Shown: positions 7,171-16,600 of the stretch, in pieces
Numbering within the stretch: the stretch's first letter is position 1
Layout of the letters: the number at the start of each line of letters is the position of its first letter
Source: JAPUIN01 sp041580375
GTDB lineage: Bacteria; Acidobacteriota; Polarisedimenticolia; Gp22-AA2
Assembly (NCBI GenBank): GCA_041580375.1
Contig: JBFGDZ010000038.1
Span: 1 to 22,124, forward strand
Direction: 5' to 3'
DNA length: 22,124 nt
Program-made: the position numbers and the translations under genes
Notes under the pieces: model-generated
Databases searched by the model: none
Seen by the model: only the letters and a program-made list of their open reading frames with translations
What the model was told of the DNA's origin: nothing

Positions 7171-8419
7171 CGATCTCCCCGTCGATGACGACGCCGACGC
7201 AGTGGGTCGTGTACTCGAACGGGTCGCCGTCGTACAGGGCCAGGTCCCCGTCCTTGCCGGTTTCGAGGGAGCCGACGCGCCGGTCGATCCCGAGGATCCG
7301 GGCGGCCTCGATGGTGACGGAGCCGAGGGCCTGCTCGAACGTCAGGCCGTGGGCGGCGCTCACCGCCGCCTCGAACAGAACGACCCGGGTTTTCGGCACG
7401 TAGCTCTCGTACCCGCTCTGGAAGGCCACGGGAATCCCGGCCCGGATCAGGGTCGCGCTGGTCTCGAGGCTGAGGTTCTCCTTCTCCTCGTAGGCCCGGG
7501 TCATGGCGGGATGGACGATCACCGGCACGCCGGCCGCGCGGATCTCCTCCGCGACCAGATAGGACTCGGACGCGCCGTCGAGCACCATCGGGATCCCGAA
7601 CTCCTCCTTCAGCCGCAGCGCCGCGAGAATGTCGTGGTGCCGGTGCGCCGTCACGAGGAGCGGTGTCGTGCCGCGCAGAACCCGCGCCAGCGTCTCCAGG
7701 CGGAGATCGCGCGCCGGTCGCCCGGCGGCGTCCTTCCGATCGCGCGCGGCGTCGTACTCCCGCGCCCTGATCAGCTCGGCGCGCAGCAGCGCCACCGCCT
7801 TGCTGCGCGTCCCGGGCGCCCTGCTGCGGTCCGGCCCTTTGCGCCAGGACGACTCGGGGCCGGTGATCGCCCCCTCGCCGAGCGTCGCCGCCACCATCGC
7901 GGAGGGGTTCAAGACGGCGCCCGGGGCGCCGTTCTTGAGGCTCTTGACGATCATCGTCTGGCCGGAGACGAGCCAGCCGGGGGCGTGGCCGGTGTGCAGC
8001 GTGGTGACGCCGAAGCCGCGCACCCACTCCACCAGCCGGTCGCGCGAGTTGTAGGCATCGATGGCTCTGAGCTCCGGCTGAATCGGCGCGGAGAGCTCCA
8101 TCTGGTCCTGGTCCTGCGCCTGATTGAGAATCCCCGCGATCCCCACGACCGAGCGGGCGTCGATGAGACCCGGCGTGACGACCTTCGCCCGAAGGACGCG
8201 GAGGCCGGGCGGGACGGGCGTCGTCCTCGCAGCGCCCACGGAGGCGATCCGGCCGTCGCGGACGACGACGACGCCGTCGCGGATCGGATCGCCCGCCATC
8301 GTGTGGACCGTCTCGCCGCGCACGACGACATCGCCTGCGGCGCTCGCCGGCGCGCCGAGCGCGACGCAGGGGAGGGCGATGAGGGCCCACGACGTCCGGA
8401 AACTCCGGCGCGCCCGCAT
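7151..8419 (-). CDS. Exported amidohydrolase-superfamily protein with degenerate metal site
   Basis: A 422-residue protein with a signal peptide (residues 1-28) and the composite-domain plus TIM-barrel layout of secreted imidazolonepropionase-like amidohydrolases: VVVRGETVHTMAGDPIRDG at the N-terminus, TPGLID at 82-87, and the closing block GSLETGKDGDLALYDGDPF (383-401). Compared with the gene just upstream, key ligands are missing. The HxH motif is Arg89-Ser90-Val91, the strand-6 His is replaced by Asp281-Gly282, and the strand-8 HTD is Gln334-Ser335-Gly336. Only the strand-5 AHRHHD (258-263) remains. It is therefore probably not a conventional two-metal hydrolase; it may be a regulatory or structural partner, or use other chemistry. 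Its ATG overlaps the upstream TGA by one base (TGATG), so it should be made in step with that gene. The superfamily is certain; loss of activity is inferred. Confidence 0.9.
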   Translation of the reverse strand: MRARRSFRTSWALIALPCVALGAPASAAGDVVVRGETVHTMAGDPIRDGVVVVRDGRIASVGAARTTPVPPGLRVLRAKVVTPGLIDARSVVGIAGILNQAQDQDQMELSAPIQPELRAIDAYNSRDRLVEWVRGFGVTTLHTGHAPGWLVSGQTMIVKSLKNGAPGAVLNPSAMVAATLGEGAITGPESSWRKGPDRSRAPGTRSKAVALLRAELIRAREYDAARDRKDAAGRPARDLRLETLARVLRGTTPLLVTAHRHHDILAALRLKEEFGIPMVLDGASESYLVAEEIRAAGVPVIVHPAMTRAYEEKENLSLETSATLIRAGIPVAFQSGYESYVPKTRVVLFEAAVSAAHGLTFEQALGSVTIEAARILGIDRRVGSLETGKDGDLALYDGDPFEYTTHCVGVVIDGEIVSEVVR

Positions 8420-9726
8420 CAGAGCACCTCTCCGGGACCGAAGCAGTCGAGCAGCAGCCTCCTCGGGCTCGCCGCGCCGTAGCCGCCCTCGGCGATGACG
8501 CGATCCTCCGGGTCGTCCAGATCGAACACCTTGCGGCCCTCGACCCAGGTCTGGAGCACGCGCGTGTAGACGCTGAACGGGTCCCCCGAGAGGATGACGA
8601 AGTCGGCGTCCTTCCCCTTCTGGAGGGATCCGACCCGGTCGGCCAGATCGAGCATCCCGGCGGCCGCCAGGGTCACCGAGCGGAGCGCCGCTTTTCGGGA
8701 CAGACCGGCGCGCATCCCCAGGGCGGGGGAGCGCAGGAAGAGCCGCGAGTCGTTGATGTAGTCGTCGGTGTGATAGGCCACCCTGGCGCCGGCCCGCTCG
8801 AGGGCGGCCCCGTTACGGAACTCGACGTCGCGCGCCTCCAGCTTGCCGCCCGGGCTGTCCACCATGATGAGCGAGACGGGAACGCCGGCGGCCGCGATCC
8901 GGTCGGCCACCTTCCACGCCTCGCTGACGTGATGCAGGACGACGCGGAAGCCGAACTCCTCCCGCAGGCGCAGCACCGTCAGGACGTCGTCGTGCCGATG
9001 GGTGTGATGATGGACGATGCGCTTCCCGTCCAGCACCTCCAGCAGCGCCTCCATCCCGAGGTCCCGGTCCGGCTTCTCGCCGCCCTTCCCGCCCCGCGCC
9101 ATCTTCTCGCGGTAGGCGAGCGCGTCGATGAACGCCTGGCGCACGAGGGCCGACGATTTCGCCCGCGTGCCGGGGAACGGGGGATCCCAGCGGGAGTTCG
9201 TCCCGTTCGCCATCTTCATGCCGCCGGCGACGCGACCGTCCGGACCCCGTATGACCAGATCGTCGATCGTGTGTCCGTCGCGGAGCTTCAGATAGACCGT
9301 CTGTCCGCTCATCAGCATGCCGGATCCGGGCATGATGTTCACGGTCGTGATGCCGCCCGCCCGCGCGCGCTCCAGCCCCGGATCGCGCACGTTCACGGAG
9401 TCGAGCATCCTGAGCGCGGGCTGGATGGGGGACGAGCGCTCCGCCAGATCGACGTCCCCGATGTGGCTGTGCGTGTCCACGAGCCCGGGCAGGATCACCT
9501 TGCCGGAGACGTCGATCACCTCCGCCCCTTTCGGGACCACGATCGCGCCTCGCGGGCCGATGGCCCGGATCGTCCCGCCGCCCACGACGAGGGCTCCGTC
9601 CTCGATCTCCTCGCCGGCGACCGGGATCACGCGCGCGCCCACGAACGCGCGGACCGGCTCCTGCGCGCCCGCGGGCGACGTCAGTGCCATCAGCAGGACG
9701 GACGACAGCATCCATCGGACGTGCAT
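8419..9726 (-). CDS. Exported metal-dependent amidohydrolase (imidazolonepropionase/prolidase-like)
   Basis: A 435-residue secreted or periplasmic hydrolase of the amidohydrolase superfamily, likely to cleave a C-N bond in a cyclic amide or dipeptide-like substrate. A signal peptide (residues 1-21, ending AGA before QEPV) is followed by the N-terminal beta domain and LPGLVDTHSHIG (79-90), with HxH at 86-88. Further ligands visible are HHHTHRHDD (239-247), His265/His266 in VLHHVSEAW, and HTDD (319-322). The end carries the usual VGSLQKGKDADFVILSGDP (365-383). All ligands expected of a binuclear or mononuclear site are present, unlike its downstream neighbour. The ATG has an AGGGAGGT Shine-Dalgarno sequence ten bases upstream, which fixes the start; the frame stays open far upstream but only as a shadow of the metalloprotease gene. 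It follows that gene after 53 bp and overlaps the next amidohydrolase by one base, suggesting a functional pair. Confidence 0.93.
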   Translation of the reverse strand: MHVRWMLSSVLLMALTSPAGAQEPVRAFVGARVIPVAGEEIEDGALVVGGGTIRAIGPRGAIVVPKGAEVIDVSGKVILPGLVDTHSHIGDVDLAERSSPIQPALRMLDSVNVRDPGLERARAGGITTVNIMPGSGMLMSGQTVYLKLRDGHTIDDLVIRGPDGRVAGGMKMANGTNSRWDPPFPGTRAKSSALVRQAFIDALAYREKMARGGKGGEKPDRDLGMEALLEVLDGKRIVHHHTHRHDDVLTVLRLREEFGFRVVLHHVSEAWKVADRIAAAGVPVSLIMVDSPGGKLEARDVEFRNGAALERAGARVAYHTDDYINDSRLFLRSPALGMRAGLSRKAALRSVTLAAAGMLDLADRVGSLQKGKDADFVILSGDPFSVYTRVLQTWVEGRKVFDLDDPEDRVIAEGGYGAASPRRLLLDCFGPGEVL

Positions 9727-9779
9727 CGTCGAGACCTCCCTGAAAAGTTGTCGAAGATACCCCAACGGGATGCGTGTCG

Positions 9780-12125
9780 CTACGGGCAGAGCCCGGCGCC
9801 GGACGCCCGCGGGCGCTCGGCGCCGCCGCTCGTGCGGCCGTACGATCCCTCGCCCACGACGTTGCGCCCGACGACGACGAACGCGCGGCCGGCCGGGAGG
9901 AACGGCAGGACGATCGAGGTGCCGACCCCGAGGTCGGCCTCGCACGCAGGCGATCCGGGCAGCGCGCCCAGCGGATAGGAGTACAGAAGATAGCGATCGG
10001 CGGGCGCGCCGTCCGCCGGCGCGGACCAGCGCAGCGTGTAGCCGGTCCCGAGCGGCTCGATGATGAACGGCCCGACGGCGCCGGGCCGCGAGACCTCTCC
10101 GGGCGGGGCGAGCAGCGTGAAGTTCGCGTTCGAGACATCGAAGAAGATGTGGCCCGACCCCTGCACCCTCACCCGGGCGGCGGTGGAATAGACGAGTGGC
10201 AGGAGGATCGTCTCGCTGCCGTCGTTCGGCGTGCCGGCGGCGAGGACGTGCGGCCAGGAGAGCCCGCCGTCCGTGGACAGCAGGATGTCGACCGATGCCG
10301 CGCTGACTGGAGGAAGGTCGGTCCCGGCGACGTCCCAGGTCACGTTCAGGCTGCCGTAGAGATTCGCCGGCCCGTTCGGGTGCGTCACGCGGAAGGGGCC
10401 CGCCGCATCGGTCACCGCGACCTGCATCTCGTCCCATCCGACGCCCCCTCCGAGGGGACGGGCGTCGCGGGCCGTGACCCGGAAATCCATCGTGCGCGGC
10501 AGGACGGGCAGCCTCTCCTCGTTTTTCGGGATGTTGTTGAGAAGGTCGATCAGCGCGGGGAAGGTGCGGGACGGACTCGCCATCGGATCGTAGACGCGGA
10601 ACAGGGGGCTTTCGCCGTTGTCGGGGCTCGCCAGGGTCACCTGGGGCCCCAGGTCGCGCTCCTCCCACGACCAGGTGAGAGGATCGCCGTCGGAGTCGCT
10701 CCCGGACGCCGTCAGGACGAACGGCGTCTCCCGGGGGATCACGAAGTCGGGCCCGGCGCTGACGATCGGGGCGCCGTTGCCGGTCGCGCCGGCGACGGCG
10801 CAATCGGCGCCGGATCCCGTCGTCACGAACTCGCGGATCTGATCGTAGTTGATCGAGTGGAAGTACGGGTCGCTGTCCGGCTGGAGGTTGTCCGCGCCGC
10901 AGATGCCCGCGTACGACATGATCGTCGAGCCGCTGCCGGGCTCCATCGCCGTCGGGCCCCACCACTGGCCGGTGCCGCAGTTCAGTCCGTTGAAGGTGTG
11001 ATCGGCGCGGAACTGGTGGCCGATCTCGTGCGCCACGTACGAGACGTCGAACGGATCCCCGATCGGATTGGGGATGCCGGATGCGCCCCCTCCCTTGCCG
11101 CCGTTCCAGCAGACGACCCCGTACCAGGCCAGGCCGCCCCCTCCCACCCCGTAGACGTGCCCCACGTCGTAGGCGTCCGCGCCCAGCACGCGCCGCAGGT
11201 TCTGGTGGTTCTCCTGGGCCATCCGGCCCACATCGGCGTTCGTGTAGGGATCGCTCGCGGGATCGGTATAGATCAGGAGATCGTTGCCCGGGACGAGCTC
11301 AAGCCGGATGGCGAACTCGGTCTCGTAGATCCCCGTGATGCGGTTCACCGACGTGACGACGGCGCTCAGTCCGTCGGCGACGTTCGCCGGCGCCGGCTGG
11401 CTGTGGAAGATCGTGTACTCGCCCGTCGTCGCGACGGCGAGACGGTAGGTCAGGAGCGTGCCGCCGGACTGCAGGGGCGAGGGCCCCGGGCCCGCCGCGG
11501 CGCCGGCGGCGAGGGGAGTCGGCGCCGGGGACGGCCCCGCGCCGTGGCGCGCGTGGCAGCGGAACGGCTCCGCGTCGCCCGCCTTGACGTAGTCGCGACG
11601 GAAGTAGCTGACGTAATGCTCATCGTCCCCGCGCCAGTAGGGATCGACGTATACGGAGCCGCGCGGCGACAGCACCTGGGCGTGGAAACCGTGGCGCGTC
11701 CAGTCGAGACGGATCGTCGCGTACGGGTCGTCGAGGCCGAGCCCCGCGTAGGTCCCGATCCCCGGGAACTTCGAGGCGAGATCCGGGGCCATCACCGGCG
11801 ACTCGACGATCCGGAAGCGGGCGAAGGTCCCGTCCGGCATCGGCAGTTCCAGCACGGCGTCGGCGCCGGGCGGGCCGGCGGTCAGGCTCCGGGGCGCGCG
11901 ACCGAGGACGGCGAAGAGAGCGGCGCGATCGAGGCGGAACAGCCGGAACGCGCGCGGGGCGATTCGCGGCTCCCGGTGTCGCAGGTCCGGAGGCGTCCGA
12001 TCGAGCCTCTCCCACACGCGTTCCGGCGAGAGTCGATCGCCGGGATCGGCGTGGATCGCGACGCTCCCGGCGAACGGGATCAGGATCGCGAGAGCCGGAG
12101 CGAGCCGTCGCATGCGAGAGTTCAT
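9780..12125 (-). CDS. Secreted reprolysin-like (M12B-type) zinc metalloprotease
   Basis: A 781-residue secreted protease. Residues 1-26 are a signal peptide; 30-192 form a propeptide (GTYAGLGLDDPYATIRLDW is typical) ending in FRCHARHG with Cys190, a possible cysteine switch. An Ala/Pro/Gly linker (194-222) leads into the catalytic domain (224-440), with the zinc motif HEIGHQFRADH (366-376, catalytic Glu367) and Met-turn TIMSYAGIC (401-409). Cysteines at 339, 383, 409 and 441 may form disulphides. Residues 452-572 resemble a PKD/Ig-like domain, 578-671 a second beta-sandwich domain, and 695-781 a C-terminal module shared with two other secreted proteins in this window, ending GSYGRTSGGAERP and a final Cys-Pro. 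The ATG is chosen for its GGGGAGG ribosome-binding site and signal peptide. It probably degrades external protein and may feed the downstream amidohydrolases with peptides (inference). Confidence 0.93.
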   Translation of the reverse strand: MNSRMRRLAPALAILIPFAGSVAIHADPGDRLSPERVWERLDRTPPDLRHREPRIAPRAFRLFRLDRAALFAVLGRAPRSLTAGPPGADAVLELPMPDGTFARFRIVESPVMAPDLASKFPGIGTYAGLGLDDPYATIRLDWTRHGFHAQVLSPRGSVYVDPYWRGDDEHYVSYFRRDYVKAGDAEPFRCHARHGAGPSPAPTPLAAGAAAGPGPSPLQSGGTLLTYRLAVATTGEYTIFHSQPAPANVADGLSAVVTSVNRITGIYETEFAIRLELVPGNDLLIYTDPASDPYTNADVGRMAQENHQNLRRVLGADAYDVGHVYGVGGGGLAWYGVVCWNGGKGGGASGIPNPIGDPFDVSYVAHEIGHQFRADHTFNGLNCGTGQWWGPTAMEPGSGSTIMSYAGICGADNLQPDSDPYFHSINYDQIREFVTTGSGADCAVAGATGNGAPIVSAGPDFVIPRETPFVLTASGSDSDGDPLTWSWEERDLGPQVTLASPDNGESPLFRVYDPMASPSRTFPALIDLLNNIPKNEERLPVLPRTMDFRVTARDARPLGGGVGWDEMQVAVTDAAGPFRVTHPNGPANLYGSLNVTWDVAGTDLPPVSAASVDILLSTDGGLSWPHVLAAGTPNDGSETILLPLVYSTAARVRVQGSGHIFFDVSNANFTLLAPPGEVSRPGAVGPFIIEPLGTGYTLRWSAPADGAPADRYLLYSYPLGALPGSPACEADLGVGTSIVLPFLPAGRAFVVVGRNVVGEGSYGRTSGGAERPRASGAGLCP

Positions 12126-12132
12126 CGTCCTC

Positions 12133-12159
12133 CCCGCGGTCGTGCAACCCGCAGTCGTG
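12133..12159 (-). repeat. Tandem 12-bp direct repeat upstream of the metalloprotease start
   Basis: On the minus strand, CACGACTGCGGG and CACGACCGCGGG (one mismatch) are separated by TTG, giving a 15-bp period. The copy nearer the gene runs into the Shine-Dalgarno sequence, 8 bases from the ATG. It could be an operator or a translational control element in the 113-bp gap after the NADH dehydrogenase gene. No clear promoter is visible in that gap. Confidence 0.45.
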
Positions 12160-12238
12160 TGGGGTGGAGCCGTCAATGTACTACGGAATCGCGATGATGC
12201 CACATCGGAGTTCGTCCGGATCGCGGAGAGGTCGTGAC

Positions 12239-13516
12239 TCAGGGCGGGGGAGGCCTCCAGGTGATCAAACGCGCGGCGCGGTTGCGCGTGAGGTAGTTCC
12301 ACAGCCACTGGACGAAGACGAGCAGGCGGTTCTCGAACTGGACCAGCTTCATGAGATGGACGAAGAGCCACGCCAGCCAGGCGGGATATCCGGACAGCCT
12401 GAATCGCCCGAAATCGGCGACGGCCGCGGCGCGTCCGATCGTCGCCATGGTGCCGTAGTCCCGATAGCGGAACGGGGGGAGCGTCCCGCCGAGCAGCCGG
12501 CGCCGGATCAGCGCCGCGACGTAGCGGCCCTGCTGGATGGCGACCGGGGCGATGCCCGGGAGCGGGCCCCCGGTCTGATGGGGGAACAGGGCCAGATCGC
12601 CGATGACGAAGATCTCCGGCCGGCCGGGCAGGGTGAGGTCGGGCTCCACGCGGATCCGGCCGGCGCGATCCGTCCCGGCGCCGGCGGCGGCCGCCAGGAT
12701 CGCGCCGAGCGGCGCGGCGCGCACGCCGGCCGCCCAGATGACGGTGCGACAGTCGATTCGCTCGTGGTCTTCACCCGCCTTCACGGTGACCGAGTCCGGA
12801 CCGACGTCCGTGACGAAAACCCCCGTGCGGAGGGTGACGCCCATGCGCTTCAAGGCCGCCGAGGCCTTCAGGGAGAGATCCTCCGGGTAACCCGGCAGGA
12901 CGCGGTCGCCACCCTCAAGCAGGAGGATGCGCGCGCCGGCCGGATCGATCGCCCGGAACTCGCGCCGGAGCGTGTGATGCGCCAGCTCGGCCAGCGCCCC
13001 GGCCATCTCGACCCCGGTCGGTCCGCCGCCCGCGACGGCGAAGGTCAGGAGGGCGCCGCGGCGCGCCGGGTCGGGCTCGCGCTCGGCCTCCTCGAACGCG
13101 ACCAGGATGCGCCGGCGGATCGCGGTCGCGTCCTCGACCGTCTTCAGACCGGGCGCGTGCTCCTCCCAGTGATCGTTCCCGAAGTAGTGGTGCCGCGCGC
13201 CGGCCGCCGCGACGAGCGTGTCGTAGGGGATCTCCGTCCCGTCGGCGCGGACGCTCCGCGCCCGCGCGTCGACGCCGGTCACCTCGCCCAGCAGGACGCG
13301 CGCGTTCCTCTGCCTCTTGAGGACCGCCCGTAGCGGCGCGGCGATGTTGGCGGGCGACAGCCCCCCCGTCGCCACCTGGTACAGGAGCGGCTGGAACAGG
13401 TGAAAGTTGCGCCGGTCGATCAGCGTCACCGACACGGGGGCGCGCTTCAGGCGCAGCGCCGCGTGCAGCCCGCCGAAGCCCCCGCCCACGATGACGACGC
13501 GATGCGGATCACTCAT
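12239..13516 (-). CDS. ndh: Type II NADH:quinone oxidoreductase (NDH-2)
   Basis: A 425-residue peripheral membrane flavoprotein that transfers electrons from NADH to quinone without pumping protons. Residues 6-18 carry the FAD dinucleotide motif VVIVGGGFGGLHA. FHLFQPLLYQVATGGLSP (38-55) is the NDH-2 family signature near the active site. FAVAGGGPTGVEMAGALAEL (159-178) is the NAD-binding motif, IFVIGDLA (302-309) the second FAD contact, and GIAPVAIQQGRYVA (321-334) the quinone-site helix. The C-terminal amphipathic/hydrophobic stretch (379-412, with WLAWLFVHLMKLVQFENRL) anchors it to the membrane. The ATG has GAGGGG four bases upstream, and no signal peptide is present, as expected. It heads the minus-strand run, 113 bp before the metalloprotease, and is divergent from the FG-GAP gene. 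This indicates a respiring organism with a quinone pool. Identification is secure. Confidence 0.95.
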   Translation of the reverse strand: MSDPHRVVIVGGGFGGLHAALRLKRAPVSVTLIDRRNFHLFQPLLYQVATGGLSPANIAAPLRAVLKRQRNARVLLGEVTGVDARARSVRADGTEIPYDTLVAAAGARHHYFGNDHWEEHAPGLKTVEDATAIRRRILVAFEEAEREPDPARRGALLTFAVAGGGPTGVEMAGALAELAHHTLRREFRAIDPAGARILLLEGGDRVLPGYPEDLSLKASAALKRMGVTLRTGVFVTDVGPDSVTVKAGEDHERIDCRTVIWAAGVRAAPLGAILAAAAGAGTDRAGRIRVEPDLTLPGRPEIFVIGDLALFPHQTGGPLPGIAPVAIQQGRYVAALIRRRLLGGTLPPFRYRDYGTMATIGRAAAVADFGRFRLSGYPAWLAWLFVHLMKLVQFENRLLVFVQWLWNYLTRNRAARLITWRPPPP

Positions 13517-13546
13517 CGAACCCCTCGAATCGTTGCACCGTGGCGG

Positions 13547-13552
13547 AGTATA
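13547..13552 (-). promoter_or_regulatory. Candidate -10 TATACT for the NDH-2 gene
   Basis: On the minus strand, TATACT stands 30 bases before the NDH-2 ATG, placing transcription start near 13540 with a leader of about 24 bases that holds the GAGGGG ribosome-binding site. A -35 match at normal spacing is not evident. Confidence 0.4.
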
Positions 13553-13617
13553 TCGCTCCAACGCGCCTGGCCCCCGGCGGCGCCTCCCGGTTCCGAGCCG
13601 TCGTGCAATTCTCTACG

Positions 13618-13647
13618 TTGACACCGCGAGCGGCTTTGCGGGAAAAT
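13618..13647 (+). promoter_or_regulatory. Promoter TTGACA-18 bp-GAAAAT for the FG-GAP protein gene
   Basis: A perfect -35 TTGACA (13618-13623) is followed after 18 bp by GAAAAT (13642-13647), a 4/6 match to the -10 consensus. Transcription would begin near 13654, downstream of the ATG at 13646 and 43 bases before the GTG at 13697, which has AAGGGGGAGGA directly in front. This favours the GTG as the true start. Confidence 0.45.
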
Positions 13648-13696
13648 GAAGGGTCACATTCACTCGCCGCCATCCCAATCGCCGCAAGGGGGAGGA

Positions 13697-16600
13697 GTGC
13701 CCCGCAGGGGCGGAATCCATCCAGGCGTTCAGGCCCCCCCGTTCGACGTGGCCGGGCGGATCGCCGCGTGCCTGGCGATCGCCTTCCTCGCGCTGCAGGC
13801 TCCGGTCCGCGTCGCCGAGGGAGCCCCGCTCTTCCGCAACACGTCGCCGGTCGTTGGCGACGATCCGCAGGGCGTCGCGACGGGCGATCTGGACGGTGAC
13901 GGCCTGATCGACCTTGCCGCCGCCATCCCCTACGACAACGAAGTTGCCATACTGTTCGGGAAAGGTGATCTGACGTTCACGGTCCCGATCCGGCTGCCGG
14001 TCGGAGGGACGCCGAACGATGTGGCGATGGAGGATCTCGATGGCGACGGCCTGGACGACGTGATCATGTCGAACTCCAGCAGCGAGGACCTGTCGGTGTT
14101 GCTGAGCGCGGCGGACCGGTCGTTCCGGGCGCTCGAACGAGGCCCCCTGGGCCGCACGGGCTGGGCACTGGTCGTGCGCGATTTCGATCGGGACGGCCGG
14201 CCCGACGTGGCCGTGGCGACATTCGATGGCATCTCCGTGTTCCTGGGCGACGGGGACGGCACGTTTGGTCCCGAGGCCCGGTTCCTCTCCGGCACGGCCG
14301 TCCGGTCGATCGACGCGGGGGAGTTCGACGGGGACGCCCGGACGGATCTTGTCTACTCGCTCGACTCGAAGGACACGATCGGCGTCCTCAACGGCCAGGG
14401 GAACGGGACGTTCGTTCCCGGGTTCACGACCCGGCCGGCTTGCGGAGGCGATCACGCGGCAGCGGGGGACATCGACGCGGACGGCCTCCACGACATCGTG
14501 TCGTCCGGGCTGGAAGTGGCCGTCGTGCGATCACGGGGCGGGGGAGCGTTCCGGCAGGTGCGCTGCATCGACGAGAGGGCCGAGGGTCCGATCGCGATCG
14601 CCCGGCTCGACTCCGACGAGCACGTCGATTTCGCGATCGGCGGAGTCTTCGTCTTCCTCGGAAGCGGCGACGGACGCTTCGCGATCAAGGAGGCCGTGGG
14701 ACGACCCGGCGCGGGGGCGGCTTCCCTCGACCACGGTGATCTCGATCGGGATGGGCGGGAGGATCTCGTCGTCACTCGGGCCGGCTCGGGCTACATCGAG
14801 GACGCGAAGACGATCTGGGTATTGGCCGGCAACGGCGATGGCACGTTCGGACCGTCGGTCGCCATCGAGTCGAACTGCGTCATCAACTCAATCGATGTCG
14901 GTGATCTCAACGGGGACGGGCTGGACGACATCGCGGCCGCGCTCGGGGAATTGTCCAATCCCCAGGGCCGGGGCTGCAGTCTCGGCCTGGTCGCCGTTCA
15001 CCTGTCGAACGGGAACGGATCGTTCGGTCCGGCATCCCATTTCGGGACCGGAACCATCGACACTCAGATTCCGATCATCGTCGGAGACGTCGACGGCGAC
15101 GGGGACGCGGACCTCGTGCTGTTCGACCAGACCGGGCTGCACGTGCTGCTCGGTTTGGGGGACGGGACGTTCGTCGAGGGCGGCTCGGTCCCGTTCGGGG
15201 TGGCGGCGAGCGCCGGGGTCATTGACGACTTCAATGAGGACGGCCGCGGCGACGTCATCGCCGTGAACCATGATTTCGATTCGGGGTTCCTCTCGCTTCG
15301 TCTGAACGACGGTGCGGGAGGCTGGCTGCCGGAGCGGACGGTCCCGTTTCCCCCCCAGACGCCCAATCGGGCGGGCGGGGTCGCGACGGGCGACTTCGAT
15401 CGCGACGGCCATCGGGATCTGGTGGTGTGGGGATACCTGAGCCGGTGGATGTTCGTCCTGCCTGGCAACGGTGACGGAACGTTTCAGACCGTGCCGTCCT
15501 ACTCGGCGGCCTTCTTCGGACCCGTGGCCGTCGGGGATCTCGACGGGGATGGACGGGACGATCTCGCGCCCGGCTCGCCGGCGGTGCTCCGGGGTCGCGA
15601 TGATGGCACGTTCGAGCAGCAACCGAGGCCGGGTCCTACCGCCGATACGATCGTCGCGGCCGATTTCAACGGCGACGGACGGCTCGATCTCGGTCTGGGC
15701 GAAAGGAGTCGCCGGGAGGAGCCGGGGCTCACCGTCCTGATCGGGCGCGGGAATGGGACCTTCGCGGACCCCCTGCCGTTCTGGGGCGAGGGGGAAGAGC
15801 ACCACGCCGGCCGGTTCGACGCGCTCGGTGGGGACGATCTGGCGGTCCGCGTCTGGCCCGCGGGGATCATCATCCTCGACAACGGCGCGCCGATCGACCT
15901 CGACGCGGACGGCGTGCCCGACGCGGCGGACAATTGCACGCTCGCTCCGAACGCGGCGCAGACGAACGCGGACGGCGACCCGTTCGGCGACGCCTGCGAC
16001 AACTGCCCGCTCGATCCGAACCCGGATCAGGGCGACGCCGACGCCGACGGCGCGGGCGATCTCTGCGATCCGTGCACCGACACGGACGGGGACGGATTCG
16101 GGGATCCGGGCTTCCCCGCCAGCGCCTGCCCGGCGGACGGCTGCCCCGCCGATCCTCATCCCGCGGGAGACGGCTGCCGGCCCGACGAACTGATCGTGCT
16201 GGCCGTGCGCGTGCGCGATCTCAACGGCGATCTCGACCGTTACGCCGATCCGGGCGAGATCGCCCGAATCTCCGTGACGATCCGGAACGACGGCCCGCGG
16301 GATCTGAGTGGCGTCACGCTGGCGCTCACATCGGGCGACCCGGACGTGGGATGCGTCACCCGGACGACGATCGACGTCGGGGAACTTCCCGCGGGCCCCC
16401 CGTTCGACACGGCGGCTCTCGGCGATCCGGACGGCGAGTTCGAGTTCCTCGTGGCGGGGGGCGCGAGGACCGACGATCCGATCAACCCCGCCACGGGCGA
16501 CTTCATCCTGTGGCTCATGAGCCACGAGACGTCCGGACGGTCAATCGCGCAGCCGCTCCGGATCCCGCTCGACCTCGACCCCTGGCCGGGGGCCGCCCCG

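Noticed and set aside
9727..10965. The amidohydrolase frame stays open about 1.2 kb upstream, giving an apparent 848-residue protein.
   Set aside because: The extra part is Arg/Pro-rich low complexity, antisense-like to nothing known and fully inside the metalloprotease gene; the true start has a strong Shine-Dalgarno sequence and signal peptide.
13861..15890. Regularly spaced similar DNA segments that could suggest a CRISPR or tandem repeat array.
   Set aside because: Spacing follows FG-GAP protein units in frame, and the DNA copies are too divergent for a CRISPR array.
14888..16525. A 545-codon minus-strand frame inside the giant FG-GAP gene.
   Set aside because: Val/Arg/Ile-repetitive translation arises from the complement of the repeated DxDxDG codons; no start signal or recognisable domain.
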